Shown: piece by piece, positions 25,019 to 36,903 of the stretch | Position numbering within the stretch: position 1 is the stretch's first letter | Layout: every line of letters begins with the position of its first letter | Program-made: the position numbers and the translations under genes | Notes under the pieces: generated by a model | Seen by the model: the letters and a program-made list of their open reading frames with translations, nothing else | Told to the model about the DNA's origin: nothing | The model's database searches: none | Assembly (NCBI GenBank): GCA_963402885.1 | Contig: OY727095.1 | Span: 8,623,001 to 8,687,000 of the forward strand | From: Antedon bifida | Lineage: Eukaryota > Echinodermata > Crinoidea > Comatulida > Antedonidae | Direction: 5' to 3' | DNA: 64,000 nucleotides

Positions 25019-25261
25019 CGTAGTGGAGTTGTGGTGGTTATGATAATTAGCTACCAATCTAAGGATCCTGGGTTCAAGTCCTATGTCAGGATTTTTTCTA
25101 ATGACAATTTACAACTCCACTCCCAAAGACTTGTAATAAGACTTTGTTTATGTAGAGTATCTTGTGTATGGGGTTGCCACCTTTAAGAAGGATAGTGAGT
25201 GAATTCACTTATGGTTATCCTTGGCAATTTACCTAAATATATAAAAGAAAAGAAAGAAAAT
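25019..25261 (+). mobile_element. tRNA-derived SINE, copy 1
   Basis: The 5' part is tRNA-like: TGGTGGTTATGA (A-box region) and GGTTCAAGTCC at 25071-25081 (B box, close to the GGTTCGANTCC consensus). The body AAAGACTTGTAATAAGACTT, TAGAGTATCTTGTGTAT and TATCCTTGG...TTTACCTAAAT is shared with the copy at 48206. The 3' end is A/AAAG-rich. It would be transcribed by RNA polymerase III and mobilised by a LINE. Confidence 0.8.
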
Positions 25262-25748
25262 GAATAATAATATAGGGATTTATATTTCATACAGAAATTG
25301 CCATACTACTTTTTAATACGGATATCACCTTAACAAGTGACTTTTTTTCTTTTTTATTTCAACGCACATCCAACCGCGAGAAACTCGCCAATTACAGGAT
25401 GGATAAACTATTTTATAATTATAACTTATTGTAATTTATATAAATACAAACATACCGTAGACTCCCACAAGTATATAAATATGTAGGTCGTTAGAAATAG
25501 AAACACTATATATGATTTTAACAAATTATAGGATTAACCGAAATAGGTACGGCATACAGAAAAATATATAAGAATATAATTTTACATAAAAAAATGAAAT
25601 TCATGATGAAATGTGATACAGTAGAATTCCTATTAAAGGGTGTCTGAAGCCAAACAAAGTATCCTCTTTTAATATAGTGGACCAAGTGTGAACACATGTT
25701 TCCCCTCGATCGCTTCACAGGAAAGTGTTGCCTTAAAAATTGTTCTTT

Positions 25749-25898
25749 TAGCCTTGTTTACACAATCAAAATTTATGTGACAAAAAATGTGATGTGCCCA
25801 TATACGGAAACGATGATGTCATATCACTACCATATTTGGGAATATCACTACCATATTTGGTACTTTTTATCAAACTTGATAGTGTAGACAGAGCTTTA
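25749..25898. mobile_element. MITE family 2, copy a
   Basis: Right terminus TTGATAGTGTAGACAGAGCT; left terminus is a diverged version. The interior has TGTGATGTGCCCATATA and duplicated ATCACTACCATATTTGG, the hallmark of this family of about 150 bp. Confidence 0.8.
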
Positions 25899-27307
25899 CT
25901 GACTGCAGTGTCCAGTATTTGAAAATAGACAATTTTAGGTGTGGTGGAGAATCAGTTATTAACTTGGACAGTTTCCAAAAGAAATATTATTCCCAAATCA
26001 AATTAAAAGAGATTTTAGTTAAATTGAACTCCGGCACCCCATTGCCGGCGGTCAGACAAAAAACTAGACCAGGCCAATGAGACCTGACCTAAATGTCCAG
26101 GAAGCTTCCGATGATTTCTTTAACTCTATTACTTTATTATCCTAGTTATAGGAACTTATATATATTGGCGGAAAATTATTTGTTACTTTCATTTAAAAAT
26201 TGCCAAATTGAAACATTTACTTTCTGTTGTTTAACCATTTTATCGTTGAGCCAACCAACTTAAAGGGAAAGTTATTTGAATCGTTTATAATCCAGGTTGA
26301 GTAATCACGGACCTGGAATGACGGATTTTTAAGTCCGAGAAGACTTAGCCTACAAAATGATCTGGACAGCTTTTACGATTACTAAAGCGATTCCATGTGA
26401 TTTGCTAATACCAAAATGGAAGTTAAGCTTTTTGAGTATTATATCACAGGTCGGTTCCCAGCTCCCGTAGCTATGTTGAAGTGTTAGGCACGTGGTGGCT
26501 TTAGCTACCGTACACTCATACTGAGTCCGGTGGCTGGATAAAACATCGTGAACAATCGTGTTTAAAAATAGAACCGCGCACAACGAACGCATTCCGTATT
26601 CCGTACAAAATATACGTGTGTGATCGAAAAGTTTTCTCTGACAACGTGACCGAATCCGGGTTCAATGCGGACGTAAGTTTCAAGAAAATATTCAATAATT
26701 TTAAATTTGAAACCTCCCATATTAAGAGGAGTATCCTAACCATTGCTACTGTTGTTTAGCCTTCCGTTCCTCATCCAAGTATTTCCTACAACTACAAACA
26801 ACTTTTTTACGATGAGAGATCCGGTGATTTTTCTCAAATGGGAAACGACTAATACCATTAGAGAATACCATTTAATTAACTTAACAAACAACAATAATTG
26901 AGGAAATCAACTTGAATTAAGTTTGTGATATGAGTTAGTTGCTTGTTTATCTTTCACTAAACGCGAAACGTAAGTTGACATATTGATTGAATTAGACCTC
27001 TGTTCACACCATAATAATTTAAACATGAAATACCATGAAAGGCGATAAATGAATTTGGCTGGTGTGTCCCGTGCGTAATTCAATTTCGACGCCGTGCCTA
27101 TGCATTATTACACGGCACATTGTTGCTGTAAATGTTGACAGAATATTATGTCGTCATTAGTGTAAATAATAGGCTATATTGGTTGAACACGCTTACACAT
27201 TCATATGGAGTAGTGGGGGTGAAATAAAGAACCTTGTTCGACGTTTGTGACTTATCCTGTCTTAGTTACGTTAAATACACGTCCAGTTTTGGTTCATTAC
27301 GCGTAAT
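25899..27307. other. Non-coding, nothing certain
   Basis: Minus-strand frames at 26350-26592 and 26516-26743 were considered and not accepted; otherwise featureless. Confidence 0.5.
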
Positions 27308-27462
27308 GCTTGGTTCCCACTAGAGACGCAACACAAGGACGTAACGCAACGTAAGTGACTTGACCAATCACATGTGATGGATTATCCGAACTGTCGCTTG
27401 CCATTGGTCAACACGCTTGCGTTGCGTTTAAATCTTTGCGTTGCGTCCTAGTGGGAACCAAA
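27308..27462. mobile_element. MITE family 1, copy 5 (well preserved)
   Basis: Full-length copy of about 155 bp with both termini intact (GCTTGGTTCCCACTAG... and ...CTAGTGGGAACCAAAC), so it is relatively young. It can serve as a reference for the family. Confidence 0.87.
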
Positions 27463-30400
27463 CTTAAGAACGAAAATGAGGTTCCCGAATCAAAAGTTTT
27501 TGGGTGAACCTGTCTTATGAATAAAACATACAGATTTCGATTTAATGTTGATATTATGATGATAAGATTATATCAATAGACCCATTGCAGTCGGATTACT
27601 TTATTGTGTTTGCGTGTTTACATAATATGTTGGAGCATAACTCGTTTGTAGACTCTTTACAATCAGCGTTAATTATTAACGCTATACGACGGTGTTAAAA
27701 AGACATCTATAGGCACGTTCGGCGTGCCAGGCATTGCTGTTCTGTAGTTCCGAAATCGTGCTAATATCATAATTACTATACTTAACAACCGTCTCATAAT
27801 ATAATCACCATTCTGAACTTGGAACATATTCTGTCGTTGTATTCAGATAATAATAAATATAGGCTCACGTAAATAAAGGTGAATATGTGATAAAACAGGC
27901 GGCAAACAGCATATGGCAACATAGTTGGTCCTATTGATATAATGAATATAGAGGCACATGTTTTCAGACATTTGTATGCTTTGATGTTTCCGTCACTGCA
28001 ATTACAAGAATGTTGTTGAAGTTAAATATCATATTTCCATGAGCAAACTGATATTGCTGACGTATGTAGCTAATTAAAAATATAGTTTTATTAGATAATA
28101 AATATAATGTTTGATTCATTTAAACATTACGGGCGCCTTAAAAAGACAGATTATATAATCTTGATTTTCTTTTCTTTCTGATCAGAAACAAGTTCGTAAG
28201 AATGTCCGATTCCTTCTGCACCAATGCCATGTATACATTTTTCTGTCAAACAGCTTACATTTCAGTATCCACATGTATCCGTGGGTGGGTACCATTTTTT
28301 AATGGTGGGGGTGTAGTAGGTGGGGGAGCGCTATTGTGGAATCCTGATATGAGTGTCCGCAGACTTTTTAAAGATTATGATAATCTCTGGAAGGACCGAG
28401 AGTTCTTAAATGGTAAAGGCCTATATCTGAACGATACATTGGTTATTGATATAGGCCAAGTATAGTTGTAGTACCGAGACAGGTGATAGAAATGGGTACC
28501 GGTATGTAAAAAGTACTGGGAAGGAAAATCAGACTCGTTTGTGCGGGAGGAGTGGCGTACCCCGACAAACATACACACTTAGTGGAGTCTGGCCCAAACG
28601 CTAAAGAAATGGAGATGGGCACCACGGCCGTTAGCATTAGCTTAGGTTTCTACTTTACCTTTACCTTTACCTTACAGAGACAGTGCATGCAGATATTGTT
28701 TCTGGAAATAGAAACAGCGACAGAAAGGCGACATCGCGTTATATACCGCTGTCGTAGGTTATATACAGTGATGAATAAAGTATATGGTTAAAAGTATAGC
28801 TACTGTATATCTGATTAAAATACGTTAAAATGTATAAATAGCAGACAACCATGTCACAATGAATAAAGTATTTTTTTAACATTGAAAGTGAACTCGGCTA
28901 CCTACTATATCATCAGTGTGAAATACAAGACAATTTGTTTTCAAGAAAAATCTAGATTGGAAAATTTAACAAGCAGATCTAAAATTGGCCAAAAGTATGC
29001 CTATACATTTAATTGTCGTAATGGTAATTTTGATCTGCCTGAACATTTATCACGTCTACTAATACGAGCCTGTAAGTCCCAATCGATCATTGGTTGGCGT
29101 TGGTGGAAAACTGCACGTGAAACCCCAATTACGCGTTAAGAACGCACAAATTAGGCATGAATGGAAGGCAGCCATCCTTTAGCAATCTCAAACGAAGATG
29201 TGTGAATCTGGATCTGCCGAAATACATCAATTATCGCTAACACCGCGTCATTGCTAATGCCATGCTTATGATGACCTGATGCATAACCCACGGCTTAAAT
29301 TTACGCGATCGTTATTAAGATAATCCTTCTCTTACGTGACGTTATTAGTATAATCCATCCCTTTTGTATAAGGATTTCCGGTCGACTTTGACCGATGATG
29401 ATGACAATTTATTTACTCCACTTGAATCTGCTCCTCGCCCTCAGTAGTATCAGCAGACGTCATACATTCCTTTAAGCTGACCCGATTTGACATTATTTAT
29501 AAAAATGGGCAAGAGAGTTATATTATAATCCTTTGGCATCGTCTACAGCCAACAAAAAATTAACGAAATTGATATAATGCGCGCCTGTGACGTCATAGTG
29601 ACGATTCACACTGACTGTAGAATCTTAAAGTTTAAGTCGTTTTTTCTAAGGTTAGGTATCTGAGTGCAGATCAGTCATTCTCTAACCTTTATAAGGTAAA
29701 ATATAAATGTGTGCATATTGCTTGTAAATGACAAATATTCTTTGAATATTCTGTGACATCCAGCGGTAAAGTAAATTAATCATCATTTTAATCAGTTGTC
29801 AAATAACTGATTGATGCGGTAGTGTTTTTAAAGTGATTATCAGACGATTTACATTCAAAGCCAAAATTGATTATTATTATTATTGATTATACTTCGAATC
29901 TGATTTTATCGAAAGTCGATAATAATTATATTGATCATTGAAGAGTTTTCTTTATAAGTTTAAGAATTTGTTTTGCATATTAGTAAAGAATTGAAAGGGA
30001 ATCGTTAATGATATTAATATGCCCCTCTTAATATACATACACCTGTTTTTTTTAAATAAATATTATTGAGAGAAATAAACGTTAATTTGAATGGTTGATT
30101 GATTGCAATGAACAAAAAAACTTTTCTTGTTTCTAAATCTCTAATTTCAAATATGTAAGCCAAGTAACAAATAAGTTTAAATGTATCTTTAATCACATAC
30201 AATAATATCATCAATATTACATAACACTATTATATAGATAATTTTAACTTATTAACGTATGGAATATAAATACTATGTATAGATCTATAGTTATTCGTAA
30301 TTATAGAAATATCAATCTAATCATCTAAATATGATTATATTTAAATATTATAACGCTACAATCGTTTTCTTTATCGAACAAAATAAATGTATCAACAAGG

Positions 30401-30610
30401 CACGACATATAATTTATATAACACTAGTAAGAAACCAAAATATACAAAGTAACATTATGTTATATTAGTTACGGTAAGTTGCGCCTGCGCATTGGCACAG
30501 TAATCATACAAATATCCGTACTATCAATTACGAAGATTGGAGATATTGGTTTTTTTTCTTAAAATCAAGTGAATTTCTAGAAGAAACCTTCTGGGTTTAA
30601 AGCAAGAACT
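27463..30610. other. Gene-poor stretch with one exon-like segment
   Basis: A plus-strand segment 28946-29071 is bounded by a possible acceptor (TTTGTTTTCAAG) and a consensus donor (GTAAGT) and is open. The plus-strand frame at 28202-28465 is unsupported. The remainder is AT-rich. Confidence 0.45.
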
Positions 30611-30761
30611 AAAGCTCTGTCTACACTGTCAAATGTTTACAAAAAAGTGTGATGTACCCAAATATGGTAGTGATATACCTAAATCAGGTAGTGATATGAC
30701 ATCATCATCATGCCTGTATATGGGCTCGTCACATAAAGTTTGATAGTGTAGACAGAGCCTA
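30611..30761. mobile_element. MITE family 2, copy b
   Basis: AAAGCTCTGTCTACACTGTC at the left, AGTTTGATAGTGTAGACAGA at the right, CCCAAATATGGTAGTGATAT inside. Complete. Confidence 0.85.
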
Positions 30762-31665
30762 AGTTTAGAACAATGGGGCAACTATGATTTTAATTTACCT
30801 GAAGCTTGAATGATATACTAAAATTCTTAAAAAAATTAATTAATTGTTAAGATTTATACCATAACACGAACTTTGGTTCGAAGATATTAACGATTGATTT
30901 TTGTTTCTCAATCAGAGATGGACACTTTGGGTGTCTGGAACATGGCTTTGTGCTCCTCGTCTTTCTTTTTTAGGTAATATTTTTTGCAAAGACGGCAGAT
31001 TTCATTGCGTTATATACAAACAGTATCCTACAATACCTACACCATGAAGGAAATAATTTAATATATTTCCTCCAGGCTTACACCGTACTTTTATTGTCAT
31101 TGTTCTTTTCTCAAATGTAGATCTCATGATGTTTCATTTTAGTATAAAACTTGAGCAGAAAATGTTGTCGGCCTTCATTCAACTGATTTCATTTTCAACG
31201 CTGTTGTCATATCCGAAAGGTTTGCCTTTTATTACGCTCACTTGGAAGGGTTAGTGTTACCCGCGAAGCTCTGCAAAATTTCTTTCTGGCAGTTTTCCTT
31301 TATTGTTTTGAGTTTGATTTAGCTTGTTGCTTATTTTATTAGTATCTGCATTGAGATCCAACCACCGATACCCACATCATTGTCATTTGCCCTTTGATAA
31401 ATTAATAAATAATGAGTTTCTATAATATAAATTATCCATCACAAATTGTTTTAAGGCGATTGGACTAATGTACAGCCAAGACACACGATATCAGTTTTGA
31501 TTTGTTAAATGAGATTCATATATGATACAAAACAAAATAAAATGGTCTCTTCGTGCTGTTCTTTCAGTATGTTTGAGTTTGTTCTCAAGATTTTAAATAT
31601 AGCCTAGATAAATATGAAAACCACCTAGAAATGTAACAGTAGCATTGTAGTACGATGACACATTA

Positions 31666-32443
31666 TCAACCTTGCTTGCGGTTGAACCGAAACTTTCGCC
31701 TTGATTGCGGTGCCGATGAGTGTCGACACTTCGGTACTATTCGGTATCCCGAGTGTGTATTTCGTGATTTTTGAAGTACGTTGACACATCTGTAGCCGGG
31801 ACAACATTCCGGTAAACCTTGTAACCAACCGTGTACTGCTGTCCCGCACGCGGTGAATGTTTGCTCTGTGCCGCAGTCTGGGTTCTGTTAAAAGAAGAAA
31901 TAATGTAAAAACAACATTTAACGATTATTTGGTTATTATTTTTGCTATTTTTATCGAATTCCAAATTAATTTAATCATACATGAACTAACTGCCCTTGGT
32001 GCGTTCTATATTTGTCATTTCGGCAATAGCGCACCTGTATGTGTGTATGTTCGATCATGGTAGGAAATTTGTGAAATGTGCATTGTTAATAATATAATAT
32101 GAAATTGGTTATTGGTTATAAATGGTTCGGTCCGGTTTTCTAGTTGTATTTTTTTAGTCGCGTGCAAACGCGACTCTACAGTTCACTATGTCGGTCGGTC
32201 GGTTGGTCGGTAAACACTAACTCAAATTTGAACACGCGACTGCAGCCATGTATACCGGTATGGCCTTGTTTCATGTCTGGTTGGCGCTGTGTGGGATTGG
32301 AAAATGTAATAACCATTAATGCTTACCTTAAATATGGAAGTCTTGCGTTGTGGTTCGTTGCTTCTAGTTCGCGCGTCTATCGTTGTCAAGAGTCCTAGCA
32401 ACAAGAACATTACTAATAATTCGATGTATGTTGAACATCCCAT
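31666..32443 (-). CDS. Secreted six-cysteine knottin-like peptide precursor C (two coding exons)
   Basis: Spliced minus-strand gene. Coding exons are 32327-32443 (39 codons) and 31666-31884 (72 codons plus TGA), with an intron of 442 bp, donor GTAAGC and acceptor TTCTTTTAACAG, in phase 0. The 111-residue product starts MGCSTYIE, then has a hydrophobic core LLVMFLLLGLL and likely cleavage after TIDA. The pro-region is short (about 15 residues). The cysteine module is C-x8-C-x13-CC-x4-C-x19-C, with WLQGLPECCPGYRCV and VPKCR. It differs from A and B in carrying a 19-residue basic tail after the last cysteine, with SRRK and NRK sites that proprotein convertases could cut. The start is supported by an acceptor (TTTTTAACAG) 11 nt upstream of the ATG. 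A TCGG-microsatellite element fills about a third of the intron. The only AATAAA seen downstream is distant (31335-31340). The function is unknown. Confidence 0.83.
32150..32275 (+). mobile_element. TCGG-microsatellite element, copy 3, in the intron of peptide gene C
   Basis: TTTTTTTAGTCGCGTGCAAA, CGCGACTCTACAGTTCACTA, TCGG run, ACACTAACTCAAATTTGAAC, ACGCGACTGCAGCCATG, GGCCTTGTTT. Belongs to a second subfamily shared with copy 4. It ends about 50 bp short of the exon-1 donor of gene C. Confidence 0.75.
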
Positions 32444-32454
32444 ATTTTCAGAAT

Positions 32455-35400
32455 CTGTTAAAAATGGAATCATAAAACCAATCAATCAATTACATATATT
32501 TCAAGTTAACAAACTATCTAACCAACCATCTAATTCATTTTTAAGAATCGTTCAAGGAAAGGACAAATGGTGACGTGTAAACGTGATAGAAAAGAAAGCA
32601 GAAGAAAATGTCAAATAGATTTTCATTCATTTCATTTTACTTTTATTTAGTTGGTTTTTGAACGTTTTATGTACGGTATAACAAACTGCATTAGTGGTCT
32701 GTACTATTGAACTCTGGAAAGGAGAATCAAGCATTTAGAAGACTTTACAGGGTTCATTAATTCTTTTAAAAAACGTAAATGTCAGAAGGCATCATTTATA
32801 AATACAATTCGTGAATTGAGGAGGTGAAATGAGTTTGGGGGGGGGGGGGGGAAAGAGTGTGGTTGATGGTGGTGACAGAAACATGTTAAACGTGCTAGAC
32901 ATCCGGAAATGGGAATCCCGTATTTGTAAGAGGTTTAAAAACTTTAAATAAACTTTAAAATGTAATCTATCTTTTAATTTCATTAAGTAAATGAAATCCC
33001 CCGGAATCTGTCACAATTTTTTTCCCAAGAGGGCGGTCTTTTCAATGGAAATGCAAAAGGAATAGACATTGCAGGCATAGAACATATATGCCAGCTACCT
33101 AATTTGTGACGCACATTGATCATGTTGTTCTTGTTATGCTTTGTTATTAATTTCTGATGTCATTGTTTTTATTAATTCCCAGACACACTAGTGCTATTAA
33201 TTTCTACACTGGACTGCAATTCGCTGACGGTCCCGAAGGTCACTGCTAACGTAATTTTAAATCATACCATTTTGCTATGTAATACACGTTCATTTTTAAA
33301 GGTTATTACTGCAAAGTATTGTACATTTTGCAAATTGTACAAAATGCATAATTATAAACGCACGTTTGCAAGTATTGTTGCCTGCGCGGAGTTTCTCGTG
33401 CTCGTGTTTTTACCCGTAATATATTACGGCATATTAAGCCACTTAATCAGAGGCAGCGCCAGCTAAGTACATTATTATCAATTTGCAAGCGCGCAAAGGT
33501 TACATGATTGCTAGCATGCAATGATTAGTTGAAACTGTAATTTTACTGTTAATGAAATAATTAGGCCTACTTACTGTTTACTCTGTGTATAGGAAACGTT
33601 TTAACTTCACTGAATCCTTCGCCAAGATGAGATAGGCAAGATGAAATACTCAATCAGGAGATAATGCACCATTTGGATTTTCACACAACATCAATAACAC
33701 TTTGACTAACAATGTTTGCCTGGCTATTAATTGTGAACGAAAGCCTTCAATTGATAACATTTCACTAAATCCCCTTTACTAAATAGGAACACGTTAAGTA
33801 CAGTTTGGTCACATAACGCCTCGTCGGTAGTCACATGACATTGCATAACTGCCCTCTGATTGGCCAATCGAGCATTTTGTCTTTATCAAACTGTTTCTTG
33901 TTTAATACCCACTAAGTTATATTAAAAAAACTAATAAATTGCTGATTTGTAAAATGTACAGATGAAACAGCTATTTTTTTGTCTTATGGTAATTTGAGAA
34001 AGAAAATCTACCCCAAGGAGCGATATTGGTTTACAAAATGACACTTGTATTGTGCTACTATTTTGTATAAACTGTGATTTTAATTAAACGCCTACGATCA
34101 GAGAAATGATATGGTAGTAACAATACATCAGTACATCGTGGGAGTAATGGACCGTCCCGGGACTAATTTCCGCGAAGAAACAAAACATAATGCACTTCGG
34201 TATAATTAATTCTTGAGCTGCCCATTGTATGTGTCGCATTAAAAAACAATATGGGTTTTCAGCGTATACTTGTTCACGCGTTATCATGGCGTCCAACAAG
34301 CGACAGTCACGGGTTCGTCACTGGTTTGGTTTACTTTATGTGTGAACTCGTATTGCGTTCGTTATAATCGTGTGAATAAACTGCACTTTTAACGAATAAA
34401 TGTGAATGTAAAAAAAAGTACAGGTTTTCATTGTATCTTAAACAGTGCTGTCTTTGTACCCATTAGGAGTCAGGCCTATTTCGGGGGTCTAATTTGATGT
34501 CTACAGCTGCTATGTCTAGTCAGTCTATGTTTTTGCAATACGTTCAGACAAAGGTTCTGATTTTAGTAGAAGTAAAAGTACATTCTGTTAAACAGACAAA
34601 CAACACCAGACTTTAAAGGACATAATTACGAAGGTATTTTTTTTGCAGTTTCCGTTGTATGTTGTCTGGTAATAACCTAAAGAAATTCGACGATCTTAAT
34701 TTAGACCTACCCGTAATAGTAGGCCTATAGTTTAACTCACAGTTGGAACTTTGGTTTGAGAAAATCAATTCATGTTTGTTTTTTGAATCATAAATTGATG
34801 GTCGCAACGCAACATTACCACACAAAAACACCACCCCTGCTCGTTAACGCAATAATGTGGTTGTTAACACAAATCGCGTTAACGTCGACGCAATTGCTTA
34901 ATAATAACATTATAGATTATTACCGTTTATGATTACGTTGATTGATTTAAATTGATTTTCGTTGTTCTCCTTCCCATTTAACATTACAAATTCACTACGT
35001 AACAGTTCCTATAATATTATTAGTATTAGTATACGCTTTTTACAATTTCCTAATCATATATGATTTACGACAACGCGTGCCATGTCGATAAGTAGGATGT
35101 ATATACATTGTGCTCAATCTGTGCTTTGCTGTCATATCTTAATATAAATCGTAGGGTATAAAACAGATAATACCGTAGCACTTGAATCATCATTCGATAA
35201 GTTTAAACTGTCCCTCTTAATGTAACATGGATTGATAAGATAACTCGTATCATTGCAAAGGTTTTATACTTAAGTTATTGATAGCTGTATTTATGCATAG
35301 GAATATTCAGATCACAGAACAGGACCAAAATATGTAAATTTACTAATAGTTGACATAGTTAAGCACAGATTGTAAGTTACCTGTCGAAGACATGGAATAT

Positions 35401-36764
35401 TAAACTGAAATGCAATATTGTAGTTTTGAACATATTTCATCATTGGGTATAGTCATGACATATAGAAATATTGTACAATACATGTTTTACTTCTGAACCG
35501 AGACAGACTATACCATGAACTTTGCGGCAATTGTACAAGGTATGCAGAAAGTTCGATTATTGTTAATGTCAGAGTTTAATTTATTCATGATGTCTTACTG
35601 AACTGAAATGAGACATAGTTTACAATTATGATGAATTCAATTTAGTTATAGGTCAGGTATCTGTGTTGATTTGTTATTATGGATGCTCGATTTGCTGAAA
35701 TATGCCCTAAATTGTCATACTATAATATCTAACGCCGCAATGTAAATAAAAAAACGCTTTTGAATCATTTACAAACAGATATTGTTATTATAACATTCCA
35801 TTATATATTACCTTACTACCAAAGTTAAAAACTACAACGAACCAACAGAAAATAAAGAACATAGCATCTGATCGAATACTTTGGAGAAACTTTACAGCAA
35901 AAATAAAAAAGTCAGAAGAATATTCGGCGAAACGACGTTAAGTAGTAGTGTTATGTCAACACACTATTTATATTGAAAATATTAAAAATGATTGTGTATT
36001 TATCAACAAACTATTTATATTGAAAAACTAGAAAAAGAATGTCTATACTTACTTATATGTATTATGTAGGCCTGATATTTTTAGAAATCACAAAGCTATC
36101 TCTAACTTATTAATATTCTTTACCATCACTTCTATCAACGGACAATCGAAAGTTTTAATTAAAATACTTTTAGTAGGATATATAATTAATTCAACATGTA
36201 AATTCAATCTCTAATCAGAAAGAAAACTTAATATAACGAGAACTTTCTATTAAAATGATATATCAATGTCGCTTTTAAAACATTTTTCCTCATCGTGTAA
36301 TCTACGCTGACAGCGAACACAATGCATTCTTACTTTTTATCTCTCATATTCATTGCAGCAATCCAAATAATAGTTTCGTTTATTTTTAGGTAATGTAAGG
36401 TAATGTAAATAGATATAACGTGTATAGAATTAAACGTAATGTAAATAAATATAAAATGTAGAATATAATTATTTTAGCACTAAACTTCATTTAAAGGCCC
36501 TGGGTGATGGATGTCTGCATATTAATCAGAAAATTATATTTTGGTATTTTTTTTATTATTCAATATTTTTTCATCTTTATCGTTCCATATAATTTATTAT
36601 CAGCATTATGGCTGGCCCCTAAAAAATATTCCGTTTAGCCCGAATCCTCCAACATTGTTGTGTAGGTGTTGAGATATTTATAGAGTTATCCGACGAACTT
36701 CATACTCTCTTTGAACTCTCGCACTTACCGGCGATCTGATTGAGTTTCTATCTATACGCTTATT
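32455..36764. other. 5' flank of peptide gene C and gene-poor sequence
   Basis: The first part should contain the upstream exon and promoter of gene C. Apart from the poly-G run nothing is recognised. Confidence 0.5.
32837..32851 (+). repeat. Poly-G run
   Basis: 15 consecutive G residues. The exact length may be a sequencing uncertainty. Confidence 0.8.
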
Positions 36765-36903
36765 CTCTGTCCACACTATCAAATTCGATTGAAAAAAGGT
36801 GTGATGTGCCCAAATATGGTAGTGATATGTCATCATCATGTCCATATATGGGCACACCACATTGTTTCGTCACATAAAGTTTGATAGTGTAGACAGAGCT
36901 TTA
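36765..36903. mobile_element. MITE family 2, copy c
   Basis: CTCTGTCCACACTATCAAAT at the left, GTTTGATAGTGTAGACAGAG at the right, one rather than two copies of the AAATATGGTAGTGATATG block. Confidence 0.85.

Noticed and set aside
26350-26592. 80-codon minus-strand frame with a signal-like start (MRSLCAVLFLNTIV)
   Set aside because: Considered as a fourth peptide-gene exon. It lacks the acceptor just before the ATG, a good phase-0 donor and the basic pro-region seen in A-C.
31625-31964. Minus-strand open frames of 74 and 75 codons
   Set aside because: Other-frame shadows of the cysteine exon of peptide gene C.
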